This document shows positions 19,475-27,632 of a stretch of 64,000 nt of DNA, piece after piece; the first letter of the stretch is position 1, and each line of letters starts with the position of its first letter. The stretch lies in contig JAXMAB010000005.1 in NCBI GenBank assembly GCA_046350655.1, forward strand, positions 124,001 through 188,000, in the 5' to 3' direction. Below the pieces are notes generated by a model. That model saw nothing but the letters and a program-made list of their open reading frames with translations, did no database searches and was not told the DNA's origin. The DNA comes from JAEUHO01 sp046350655. Lineage in GTDB: Bacteria > Planctomycetota > PLA2 > JAEUHO01. Both the position numbers and the translations under genes were made by a program.

Positions 19475-21502
19475 ATGCGTTGGTCCGCCCTGTCGTCCGC
19501 CTGCGCCGTCGCCGTCCTCGTCGCGGCCGCCGGCCCGGCGGCCGCCGAGCCGCTCACCGGGCGCGTCGTCAACAACCGCTCCGACGAACCCGTCCCGAAC
19601 ATGGGCGTGTACGTGCAGTCGATGACGAAGCCGAGCCTGTTCTTCACGCAGCGCAGCGACCCCGCGGGCCGCTTCGTGTTCGCCGACGTGCCGCCGGGCC
19701 TCTACACGATCCGCGCGCTGATCGGCGGCACGCCGTGGAAGGCGTTCTCGACCTTCCTGGTCCCGCCCGGCGTCCCGGACGGCGGCATCACCGGCCCCAT
19801 CGGGCTCCCGCTCGGCATGTCCACCGACGTCGAGCTGCGGCTCACGAACCCCGACTCGGGCGGCGGCGGCACGCCGGCCCCCAACTTCAACGGCCGCCTG
19901 ATCGTCCAGGTGCGCCGCGCCGTCGGCCGCACCGACCTCGCGTTCGGCGACATCTTCACGTTCGACACCACCGTCGGGTGGGAGAACGTCGTGGGCCAGA
20001 CGGTGCGGATCACGCGCGTGCTCCCCACCCCTGCGGCGCCGTTCGACCGCGTGACCGTGGGCCAGGGCTTCGTCGTCGAGGAGAACATCGCGCCCCCCAC
20101 CGCGCCGGACGCGCCGCCGGTGATCTGGTCGTTCGACGTCGCGCTCGTGGACGGCAACGGCGTCGCGGGCCCGGCGACGCGGATCACGGACGACACGCCG
20201 GGCTGGAACGGCATCGCCAACCTGCTCGCCGCGCCGCGGCTCGCCACGGTCTCCGGCCGCGTCTTCGTCGAGCCCGGCACGCCGGACGACACGTTCGACC
20301 CGACGGACCAGCCGCTCCCCGGCCGCGCGGTGCGCCTCTACGCCGGCCTCGACCTCGGGCCCGACGCGACGCCGCTCGCGACCGCGTTCACCGACGCCGA
20401 CGGCCTCTACCGCTTCCCGAACGTCGTGGACGGCTTCTACGTCGTCGAGACCGACGGGCAGGACGGTCCCGAGCGCCGCGCGCTCGACTTGGTGCTCCTC
20501 GGGCTCCCGTCCGACCCCGTCGTGGACGTGGCGCTCACGCCCGCGACGTGCCCGCACGAGGCCTGCGGCGCGGGCCCGCTCCACGAGGTCGTCGTGGACG
20601 CGGTGCTCCCCGTCGGCGACCCGACGTCGCACACGCTGTCGGCCGCGCTCTTCGACGCGTGCGGCCCGTCGGCGGTCCGCGACGCCCTGACCGCGTCGTG
20701 GGCGGGCGCGTTCCCCGCCCCCGCGACGGGCGCCAACGGCGTGCTCCGGGTCGAGTCGGTCACGGTGACCGACGGCCTGGCCCGCGTCCGGATGCGCCTG
20801 ACCGCCGGCGGCGCCATGTTCCCGGGCGGCTTCTTCGGCTCGACGGCCCGCCGCGTCGAGGTGACGCTCGACGGCCAGCTCGCGGGCGCGTGCACGCCGC
20901 TCGTCTGCGGCGCGGCGCAGGCGGGCACCGACCTCGCGCCCCTCGACGGGTGGAGGGGCCGCGCGGCGGCGCCGCTGCGCGTCGTGACGACGTGGACCCA
21001 CGACTCGTGGCGGCGTTGCGCCACGCTGGGCCCGTGCCCGACCCAGAGCGCCGCCGCGACGGGCGGCACGAACCTCGTCGAGGTCGAGACGACGGCGTTC
21101 GGCACCGCCGGCCGCGGGCGGGTCCGCCGCCTCGACGTGGTCGCGACCGCCGGCCGGTCGGCCCTCGACCGCGCGACGGTGCGCTTCGCCGGCGACACGT
21201 GGGACGGCGAGGTCACCGGCGACCGCGGGACGTTGACCGTCCTGTCGGCGCGGCGCGTGGGCCCGATCGCGTGGGTGGTCCGCGTGCGGCTGGCCGCGCC
21301 GGACCGCCTCGACGGGCACCCGGGCGCGCTCCCGCAGCGCGTGGTCACGCTCGCGACGCGGATCGGGCTCGCGGGCGGCACGCTCTCGCTCGACCTGGCG
21401 TCGCCGCCGCCGCCGGGGCCGCTGCTCGCGCGCGCGGGCGGGCTGTTCGGCACCGTCCTCCGCTGGGTGAGCGCGGTGGACGCCGCCTGCGGCGACGACT
21501 GA
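19475..21502 (+). CDS. exported protein with CnaB/SdrD-like domains, function unknown
   Basis: GGAGG 8 nt before the ATG and a signal peptide (A-V-A-V-L-V-A-A-A-G core, cleavage A-A-A-E near residue 25) fix the start. Two prealbumin-like or carboxypeptidase-regulatory-like modules are visible: LTGRVVNNRSDEPVPNMGVY ... GRFVFADVPPGLYTIRA (about 27-85) and a second ending DADGLYRFPNVVDGFYVVET (about 305-330). The remainder (about 345-675) is Thr/Val/Asp-rich beta structure with several cysteines (PHEACG, DACGPS, TPLVCG, RRCATLGPCP) that could form disulfides. No enzyme motif is seen. It is probably a periplasmic or surface structural or adhesion protein. A GC hairpin (CCCGGGGCGGGC/GCCCCCCGGG) lies in the leader at 19433-19455. 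Confidence 0.6.
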   Translation: MRWSALSSACAVAVLVAAAGPAAAEPLTGRVVNNRSDEPVPNMGVYVQSMTKPSLFFTQRSDPAGRFVFADVPPGLYTIRALIGGTPWKAFSTFLVPPGVPDGGITGPIGLPLGMSTDVELRLTNPDSGGGGTPAPNFNGRLIVQVRRAVGRTDLAFGDIFTFDTTVGWENVVGQTVRITRVLPTPAAPFDRVTVGQGFVVEENIAPPTAPDAPPVIWSFDVALVDGNGVAGPATRITDDTPGWNGIANLLAAPRLATVSGRVFVEPGTPDDTFDPTDQPLPGRAVRLYAGLDLGPDATPLATAFTDADGLYRFPNVVDGFYVVETDGQDGPERRALDLVLLGLPSDPVVDVALTPATCPHEACGAGPLHEVVVDAVLPVGDPTSHTLSAALFDACGPSAVRDALTASWAGAFPAPATGANGVLRVESVTVTDGLARVRMRLTAGGAMFPGGFFGSTARRVEVTLDGQLAGACTPLVCGAAQAGTDLAPLDGWRGRAAAPLRVVTTWTHDSWRRCATLGPCPTQSAAATGGTNLVEVETTAFGTAGRGRVRRLDVVATAGRSALDRATVRFAGDTWDGEVTGDRGTLTVLSARRVGPIAWVVRVRLAAPDRLDGHPGALPQRVVTLATRIGLAGGTLSLDLASPPPPGPLLARAGGLFGTVLRWVSAVDAACGDD

Positions 21503-21509
21503 CCGGCCT

Positions 21510-21543
21510 GCCGGCGGCCGGGCCTCGCGGTCCGGCCGCCGGC
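21510..21543. terminator. bidirectional hairpin with the dispersed element as loop
   Basis: Perfect 12-bp stem GCCGGCGGCCGG/CCGGCCGCCGGC around the 10-nt loop GCCTCGCGGT, the reverse complement of the conserved ACCGCGAGGC core. It lies between two convergent genes and can serve both. Confidence 0.7.
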
Positions 21544-21553
21544 GGGCGGCGGG

Positions 21554-24500
21554 TCACTTGGGTCGCGGGCGGGCCTTCACCGTCTCGAGGAGCAGGCGCA
21601 CCGCGGCCTCGAGCTGCGGGTCGTCGCCGCGCGCGGCGCTCTCGGGGTCGCTCGGGACCTCGACGTCGGGGACGAGCTCCTGGTTCTCGAGGTAGCGGCC
21701 GTCGGCCCCCTGCAGGCCGACCTGCGGGATCCCGAAGAGCACCTCGGGGTCGATCAGCGTCTCCCACCAGACGGCGGTGCCGGTGCCCGCGACGCGCGCA
21801 CCCACGATGGGCGCGAGCTTCAGCGCCTGCACGGCGAACGGGAAGACGTGGGCGTCGGAGTAGTCGTCCTCGTTCACGACGACGGCGGCGGGGCGCGCCC
21901 AGCGGAAGCCGGGCTCGGTGCCGACGTCGCCGCGCGCCTTGCCGCGCGGGACGAACCAGAGGTACTCGCGCGCGTCGAGGAACGCGATCAGGTGGTCGTG
22001 GAGCCACCCGCCGCCGTTGTAGCGGGTGTCCACCACGAGCGCGTCCTTGGCGCCGCTCTTGCCGAGCGCGTCCTGGTAGACGCGGCGGAAGCCCGCGTCG
22101 TCCATGTCGCGGACGTGGACGTAGCCGACGCGCCCGCCGGAGAGGCGGTCGACGAGCGCCTCGCGGCCGCGGAGCCAGCGACGGTAGAGGAGCTCGCGCT
22201 CCTCGGACCGCGCGACGGCCTTGACCGCCTCCTCGAAGACGTCGCCGCCGGCGGCCGGGCGCAGCTCGAGGACGACCTTCTTGCCCTCCTTGCGGTCGAG
22301 CAGCGGCTCGAGCGCGACGCCGGGCGCGAGGGCCACGCCGTCCACGCGCGTCACGACCACGCCGGGGGCGATGCGGCTGCCGGCGCGGTCGGCCGGGCCG
22401 CCGGCGAGCACCTCGGTGACGACGAGGCCGTCGCCGCGCCGGCGCGGGTCGAACAGGAGGCCGAGGGACGCGGTCGCCTCGGCGTCCGGGAGCTTGCGCC
22501 GGCGGTAGGCGCCGGTGTGCGACGCGTTGAGCTCGCCGAGGAGCTCGGACAGCAGCTCGGTGAACGCGGCGTTGTCGGCGACGTCCGGCAGGAAGGCGCG
22601 GTAGTGGGCCGCGAGGCCCTTCCAGTCGGCGCCGTGCAGCCGCGGCTCGTAGAACTTCGCCGCGACCTGCCGGACGACGTGGTCGAACATCGCCTCGCGG
22701 GCCGCGGCGCCGCGCCACCGGACCTCCGCCGAGAACTCGACGGCCTCGGGGTCGACGGTGTCGCCCGAGGGCTCGTCGCCGACGGCGCCGGAGACGTCGT
22801 AGGTCGAGATCGCGCCGTCGTGGTCGAGGACGAAGACCTTGTCGCCGTCCTTCGAGAGCGCGAACCCCTTGGGGTCCTCGTCGCCGAGCGTCGCGATGCG
22901 GTGCGTGTCGTCGGTGCGCGGACGATGGGTGTAGAGCCCCCACGTGTCGCCGACCTGCGCGAGCGTGAGGACCGTCTCGCCGTCGTGGCTCGTCGCGTGG
23001 CCGCCGAGGTGCGCGCTGACCGGCGAGAGGCGGACGGTCCGTTCCTCGAGCAGGTCGGTCTCGACGACCACCTCGGGCACCGGCTCGTCGTCGGCCTCGT
23101 GGCCCTTCTTGCCGCCCTTGCCCTTTCCGCCGTCCTTGCCGTCCTTCCCGTCCTTCCCGTCCTTCCCGTCCTTGCCGTCCTTGCCGGCCGGCTCCTTCGG
23201 CGCGGCGTCCTTCCCGCCGTCCTTGCCGTCCTTCGGGGGCGCCGTCCCGTCGGCGGGGTCGCCCTCCTCCGCCTCCTTCGCCTCGGCCTCCGCGTCGAGC
23301 AGGTCGTCGTACTCCTCCGGGGTGAGGCGGAACCGGTCGCGCGCGGCGCGCGTGAGCAGCACGCCGACGACGTCCTCCTCGCTGCCCCACGAGCCGTGGC
23401 TGCGCGCGCCGAACCGGTCGGACACGAAGGTGAGCATGCGCCCGTCGGAGCTGAACCGCGGCGAGTGCTCCTCGTAGCCGCTGCGCGTCACGTCGATGGG
23501 CGCGCCGCCCGCCACCGGGATCACGACGACCGACGAGATCCAGCGCCCGACGTCGAGCGCGGTCGCCGCGACGAACCGGCTGTCGGGCGACCACACGACC
23601 TCGACGTCGCCGTCGGTGTACGACACGTTGCGGGCCGCGGGCAGGAGCGTGCGCACCTCGCCCGTCGCGAGCACGAGCAGCGCCACCTCGTCGCGGTCGC
23701 GGACGAACGCCAGCAGCTTGCCGTCGGGCGAGGGCACCGGGCCGAACTCCTCGGCCGGCGTCGCGAGGACCGCGGTCTCCGCGAACCGGGTCGCGCGGGA
23801 CAGCCGCTTCTCGTCCGCCCGCGCGGGGGCCGCGGCGTAGAGGTTCCACGAGCCGTCGCGCTCCCCCGCGTAGTAGAGGCGCTTGCCGTCGGGCTGCCAG
23901 GCCACCATGCGCTCCTGGCCCGGCGTGTCGGTCACGCGCGCCGTCGTGCCGTGCTTGACGGACGCGACGAACACGTCGCCGCGCACGACGAACGCGACCT
24001 CGTCGCCGTCGGGCGACGGCGCCATCTCGGTCGCCTCCTTCGCGAGCACGAGGCGGCGCTCGTCGTTCACGCGGGCCGACGCGGGCGCGTCCACCGCGAT
24101 GCGGCGGGCGGTCCCGCCCGCGGGCCGCACCCAGATCCCGCCGTCGAAGCCGTAGCACAGCGTGCCGTCGCGCGCGACCGACAGCGAGCGGACGGGGTGC
24201 ACGGCGTGCGTGGTGACCGCGGTCGCCGGCGCGTCCGGCGCGAGGTCCGCGGTGTAGACGTTGAACGACCCGCCGCGCTCGGAGAGGAACCAGAGCCGCC
24301 CGTCGGGCCCGACCCACGGGTCGCGGTCCTCCGCGGGCGAGCCGCGGGTCAGGCAGACGTGGGCGCCCGTCGCCGGGTCGAACGACCACAGGTCGTGGGC
24401 GGCCGACGACGTGTGGTGCTTGCGGAACAGGTTCTCGCCCGCGCGGAGGTCCTCGTAGACGATCCGCCGGCCGTCCGGCGTCCACCGCGCGGCGAGCGCG

Positions 24501-25000
24501 GGCGTCGGCAGGACCATCACGGGCCGCGAGCCGTCGAGCGGCACCGACCAGAGCTGCGGCCACCAGCCCGCCGTCGTGCACTTCGCGTCGTCGCCGCGAC
24601 GGCCCGTGCACAGGACGGACGCGCCGTCGGGCGAGAACCCGGTCGGGCGCTCGTCGGACGAGTCGAACGTGAGGCGGCGCTCGGTCCCGCCGTCGGCGGG
24701 CACGACGAACACGTCGAGGTTCCCGTGGCGGTCCGACGCGAACGCGACCGTGCGGCCGTCGGGCGACCACACCGGCGCGGTGTCCACGGCGTCGTGCGTC
24801 GTCAGCGGGACCGCGCGCCCGCCCGCCGACGGCACGGTCCACACGTCGCCGCGGTAGGTGAAGGCGACGCGGGCCCCGTCCGGCGAGATCGCGGGGTCGC
24901 GCAGCCACCTCGCCTCGTCCGCGCGCGCCTCGGCCGCGTGGGCCGCGGCGACGACCGCCGCGAGGACGAAGGCCGCGAACCGGACCGGGGATCGACGCAT
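21554..25000 (-). CDS. tricorn-like S41 serine protease with N-terminal beta-propeller
   Basis: The 1148-residue exported protein (signal peptide to about residue 28) has tricorn layout. Residues 30-560 carry PD40/WD40-like blades (ARWLRDPAISPDGARVAFTY, VWSPDGRTVAFASDRHGN). Residues about 590-635 are an insert of repeated GKDGKDG units rich in Lys, Asp and Gly. A PDZ domain (about 790-890) precedes the catalytic part with DTRYNGGGW, NEDDYSDAHVFPF containing Ser1048 (nucleophile by analogy with YSDAE of tricorn homologues) and GTGTAVWWE. Tricorn proteases cleave peptides; bacterial exported homologues are thought to degrade peptides in the periplasm. CCGGAG precedes the ATG. It is convergent with the CnaB gene. 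The collagen-like linker is unusual. Confidence 0.9.
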   Translation of the reverse strand: MRRSPVRFAAFVLAAVVAAAHAAEARADEARWLRDPAISPDGARVAFTYRGDVWTVPSAGGRAVPLTTHDAVDTAPVWSPDGRTVAFASDRHGNLDVFVVPADGGTERRLTFDSSDERPTGFSPDGASVLCTGRRGDDAKCTTAGWWPQLWSVPLDGSRPVMVLPTPALAARWTPDGRRIVYEDLRAGENLFRKHHTSSAAHDLWSFDPATGAHVCLTRGSPAEDRDPWVGPDGRLWFLSERGGSFNVYTADLAPDAPATAVTTHAVHPVRSLSVARDGTLCYGFDGGIWVRPAGGTARRIAVDAPASARVNDERRLVLAKEATEMAPSPDGDEVAFVVRGDVFVASVKHGTTARVTDTPGQERMVAWQPDGKRLYYAGERDGSWNLYAAAPARADEKRLSRATRFAETAVLATPAEEFGPVPSPDGKLLAFVRDRDEVALLVLATGEVRTLLPAARNVSYTDGDVEVVWSPDSRFVAATALDVGRWISSVVVIPVAGGAPIDVTRSGYEEHSPRFSSDGRMLTFVSDRFGARSHGSWGSEEDVVGVLLTRAARDRFRLTPEEYDDLLDAEAEAKEAEEGDPADGTAPPKDGKDGGKDAAPKEPAGKDGKDGKDGKDGKDGKDGGKGKGGKKGHEADDEPVPEVVVETDLLEERTVRLSPVSAHLGGHATSHDGETVLTLAQVGDTWGLYTHRPRTDDTHRIATLGDEDPKGFALSKDGDKVFVLDHDGAISTYDVSGAVGDEPSGDTVDPEAVEFSAEVRWRGAAAREAMFDHVVRQVAAKFYEPRLHGADWKGLAAHYRAFLPDVADNAAFTELLSELLGELNASHTGAYRRRKLPDAEATASLGLLFDPRRRGDGLVVTEVLAGGPADRAGSRIAPGVVVTRVDGVALAPGVALEPLLDRKEGKKVVLELRPAAGGDVFEEAVKAVARSEERELLYRRWLRGREALVDRLSGGRVGYVHVRDMDDAGFRRVYQDALGKSGAKDALVVDTRYNGGGWLHDHLIAFLDAREYLWFVPRGKARGDVGTEPGFRWARPAAVVVNEDDYSDAHVFPFAVQALKLAPIVGARVAGTGTAVWWETLIDPEVLFGIPQVGLQGADGRYLENQELVPDVEVPSDPESAARGDDPQLEAAVRLLLETVKARPRPK

Positions 25001-25071
25001 GGGGCACTCCGGACGTCGCCCCGGGCGGCCGGGACGGGACGACGGAGGCTACCCGCCCCGGCGCGGGACGC

Positions 25072-26364
25072 TCAACGGGGCGCTTCCCCGCGCGCGAACC
25101 GGCGCTCGAAGGACGCGCGGTACCGCTGGTAGTAGGCGTCGTCGCGGGCCGAGACGTACGGGTACAGCTCGACCGCCGACTTGTTCTTGTTGCGGTGCTT
25201 CGCGGCGATCTCGCCGAGCGTCTTCACCCCGTGCGGGTGGATGTAGATGCGGATCCCCGCGAGCACCGGGTGCGCCTCGATCGCCCGCTGCCGCGCGCGG
25301 ACGGGCTCGAGCTTCGCCGCGGTCATGAACGGGGCCCGCTCGGCCTTGCGCAGCTCGAGGTACTCCATCGTGAGGGCCGAGACGAGCGGGAAGCCGCCCT
25401 CGGTCCGCAGGGCCTCGCTCGCCGCCTCGGTGCACGAGACGACCACGATGTTCTCGTTGGCCCGGTCGGCGCCGGTCTGGTCGTGCAGGAACCCGGTGAA
25501 GCCGACGAACGCCGCGGGGCCGTGGCGCGCGAGCAGCACGCCGGGGTCGGCGGTCCCGACCTCCGCGGTGGGGATCAGCAGCGCCTGCCACGCGCCCTCG
25601 CCGTCGGCGGCGAGCGCGCGGCCGATGGGCGTCCGCTGGTACCCGTCGAGCCGGCCCACGGCCGCGTCGTCGCCGGGGTAGACCTCGTCGAACGCCGCGT
25701 CGCCGAGCAGCTCGCGCTGGATCTCCAGCGTGGCGACCGCCTGGCCGACGAGGCACTCCGCGAGGCACGAGCGCGTCGAGAACGCGGCGAGGGCCGCCGA
25801 CGGCGAGCCCCGCGGCGCGAACGCCCCGCCGGCCCGCTCGACCCAGAACCCCTCGGGCGGCGTGAAGGCGAAGATCGGCGACGTGATCCCCAGCACCGAC
25901 GGGAACCCGTACGTGCCGCGGTCCGCGGCGGCGGACAGCCGCGCGGTCGCGGCCTCGACGGCGGGCTTCATGCGCAGCTGCCACGCGAGCCGGCTGCCGA
26001 CGCCGTCCGCCGCGGGCCCGAGCACCGCGGCGAGCGCGGCCACCGTCGCCGGCGAACGCCCCGTCGGCACCACGATCACGAGGTCGCCCGCGGCGCGCGC
26101 CTCGTCCACCGTCGCGCGATACCCGGGGCGGCCCTCGACGACGCGCACCGCCGTCGCCGTCGGGTCCTCGACGACACGCCACCCGAGATGCATCAGGTAG
26201 GCCCAGGTCGGCCGCGAGGCCGCGGGCAGGAGGTCCATCCACGACGCGGCCGCGCGCGGAGCCGCCGGCGGCAGGCCCGTCGGTCCGTCGGCGACGGCGG
26301 GCCCGCCGCGGAGGACCGCGAGGGTGGCGAGCAGGAGGGGCAGGACGCGACGCAGGGGCACCAC
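25072..26364 (-). CDS. exported protein, candidate transglutaminase (TGL-like) fold
   Basis: The 430-residue product starts at a GTG with GGAG about 8 nt upstream and has a signal peptide (RRVLPLLLATLAVL). Residues about 170-230 read GFWVERAGGAFAPRGSP, then ECLVGQAVATLEIQRELLG, then AFDEVYPGD. From memory this parallels protein-glutamine gamma-glutamyltransferase of Bacillus (YW-x-R-T-x2-GGF-x-L ... ECATA ... YKAVL ... FN-x-LF), putting Cys204 at the nucleophile. NENIVVV with Glu304 would match the GENVI segment. The histidine that follows in Bacillus Tgl is not obvious here. If correct, the enzyme would cross-link Gln and Lys side chains of exported proteins. The family call is an inference; what is certain is an exported protein of about 400 residues. 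It lies 71 bp upstream of the tricorn gene on the same strand. Confidence 0.5.
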   Translation of the reverse strand: MVPLRRVLPLLLATLAVLRGGPAVADGPTGLPPAAPRAAASWMDLLPAASRPTWAYLMHLGWRVVEDPTATAVRVVEGRPGYRATVDEARAAGDLVIVVPTGRSPATVAALAAVLGPAADGVGSRLAWQLRMKPAVEAATARLSAAADRGTYGFPSVLGITSPIFAFTPPEGFWVERAGGAFAPRGSPSAALAAFSTRSCLAECLVGQAVATLEIQRELLGDAAFDEVYPGDDAAVGRLDGYQRTPIGRALAADGEGAWQALLIPTAEVGTADPGVLLARHGPAAFVGFTGFLHDQTGADRANENIVVVSCTEAASEALRTEGGFPLVSALTMEYLELRKAERAPFMTAAKLEPVRARQRAIEAHPVLAGIRIYIHPHGVKTLGEIAAKHRNKNKSAVELYPYVSARDDAYYQRYRASFERRFARGEAPR

Positions 26365-26481
26365 CCGGGGGCTCCGTGGGACCGCGACAGGGTAGCCTTC
26401 CCCGAGCGGCGCGGGGGATCCGGCGTCGGTAGACTCGACCGGACGGCCCCCCCGGGCGGCGGGCCCGTACGGAGTGCCCCC

Positions 26482-27495
26482 ATGCGTCGCACCGTCCTCG
26501 CGCTGATCGTCGCGTCCGCGTCCTTCCTCGGCGTCGTCGCCGCCGCGCCCGCGCGCGCGGGCGACGCTCCCGCGGACGCCCTCGCCGCGGCCGACCGCCA
26601 CGAGGCCGAGGGCCGCGCGCTGCTCGAGCGGGGCGAGAAGGTCGCGGCGGCGAAGCACATGATGGAGGCGTGGGCCCTGCGGGCGCGGGCCTGGTCGGCG
26701 CAGGACCGGCAGGACTCCGCGGACCGCGCCGCCGCCCTCCGAAGGCAGAGCGCGGACACCGAGGCCATGGCCCGGGACCTGCGCGCCGCCGGGAAGGTCG
26801 CGGACGCCGAGGCGAAGATCGACGAGGCGACGCGGCTGTGGAAGGAGGCGGACGCGCTCGAGCTCGAGGTGCGCCGCCGGGCCGAGGCCGAGGCGCGCAA
26901 GCTGTCGCCCGCGGACGCCGCACGGCTCCGCGCCGAGTGGCAAGAGGCGGAGGCGAAGGCGGCACACTCGGGGCGCGAGGGCCGGCGCGACGCAGGGGAC
27001 GACGCCGAACCGGACGCGGTCGCCGCACGTCGCCGCGAGCTCGAGGCCAAGGGGAAGCGCCTCGAGGCGGAGGCCGCCGACCTGTGGGCCGCGGGCAAGC
27101 TCGCGGACGCCGAGGAGCGGCTCGCGAAGGCGACCGCGATCCGCCAGGAGCTGAAGGCGCTGGCGAAGGCGACGGACGCGGCGCCGGGCACGAAGGCCGG
27201 CGCCTCGGACGAGGCCGAGGCGACGGCACGCAAGGCCCGCGACGAGGCGCAGGCGCGTGCGGAGAAGGAGCGGGAGAAGGCCAAGGAGAAGGAGAAGGAC
27301 CGGGCGAAGGCCGAGGCGCGGCGCGCGGCGGAGGCCGCGCTCGCCGGCGAGGTGAAGCAGCTGCGGCGTCAGCTCGACGAGCTGCGCGCGATCGTCGAGG
27401 AGCTCCGGGCCCGCTGGGCCACGGCGCCGACGCCCGCGGCGCCGGCAGCGCCCACGGCGCCCGCGCCCGCGAACCCGAACGCCCCCGCGAAGTAG
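26482..27495 (+). CDS. exported Lys/Glu/Ala-rich coiled-coil protein
   Basis: The 337-residue product has a signal peptide (TVLALIVASASFLGVVAAAP, A-R-A-G cleavage near residue 26). The rest is mostly charged helix: repeated units with DLRAAGKVADAEAKIDEA and DLWAAGKLADAEERLAKA suggest helix-turn-helix repeats. A strongly charged coiled coil (about 240-300, KEREKAKEKEKDRAKAEARR) and a final coiled coil (KQLRRQLDELRAIVEELRAR) follow. The end is Pro/Ala-rich. No enzymatic signature. It may be a periplasmic spacer or envelope-associated protein. The ATG is preceded by GGAG; a TAGACT box is at 26430. It is divergent from the TGL-like gene. Confidence 0.65.
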   Translation: MRRTVLALIVASASFLGVVAAAPARAGDAPADALAAADRHEAEGRALLERGEKVAAAKHMMEAWALRARAWSAQDRQDSADRAAALRRQSADTEAMARDLRAAGKVADAEAKIDEATRLWKEADALELEVRRRAEAEARKLSPADAARLRAEWQEAEAKAAHSGREGRRDAGDDAEPDAVAARRRELEAKGKRLEAEAADLWAAGKLADAEERLAKATAIRQELKALAKATDAAPGTKAGASDEAEATARKARDEAQARAEKEREKAKEKEKDRAKAEARRAAEAALAGEVKQLRRQLDELRAIVEELRARWATAPTPAAPAAPTAPAPANPNAPAK

Positions 27496-27555
27496 CCGCG
27501 CGGAGGCGCGCGCAACGGGACCGTTGCCCGGCCCGCGGGCGGGGCCGCGGCCGCG

Positions 27556-27570
27556 CGGGCCTCGCGGTCG
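27556..27570 (-). repeat. dispersed GC element, reverse copy between coiled-coil and kinase genes
   Basis: CGGGCCTCGCGGTCG, the reverse complement of the core, lying between GCGGGC (about 27536) and GCCCGC (27569) which can pair. Confidence 0.5.
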
Positions 27571-27620
27571 CCCGCCGGCGGCCCGGATCCCCCCGGATGG
27601 CACGGCCGAGCGTCGAGGGC

Positions 27621-27626
27621 TACGAT
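27621..27626 (+). promoter_or_regulatory. -10 box TACGAT of the histidine kinase gene, likely leaderless
   Basis: TACGATCGCCCCATG: 6 nt separate the box from the ATG at 27633. This supports that start over the in-frame ATG at 27597, which lies upstream of the box. Confidence 0.5.
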
Positions 27627-27632
27627 CGCCCC

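Noticed and set aside
16961..21319. A 1452-codon minus-strand frame through the CnaB gene and the TPR region
   Set aside because: It is antisense to a clear exported protein in its first half. In the second half it is only one of three frames used by the frameshifted TPR gene.
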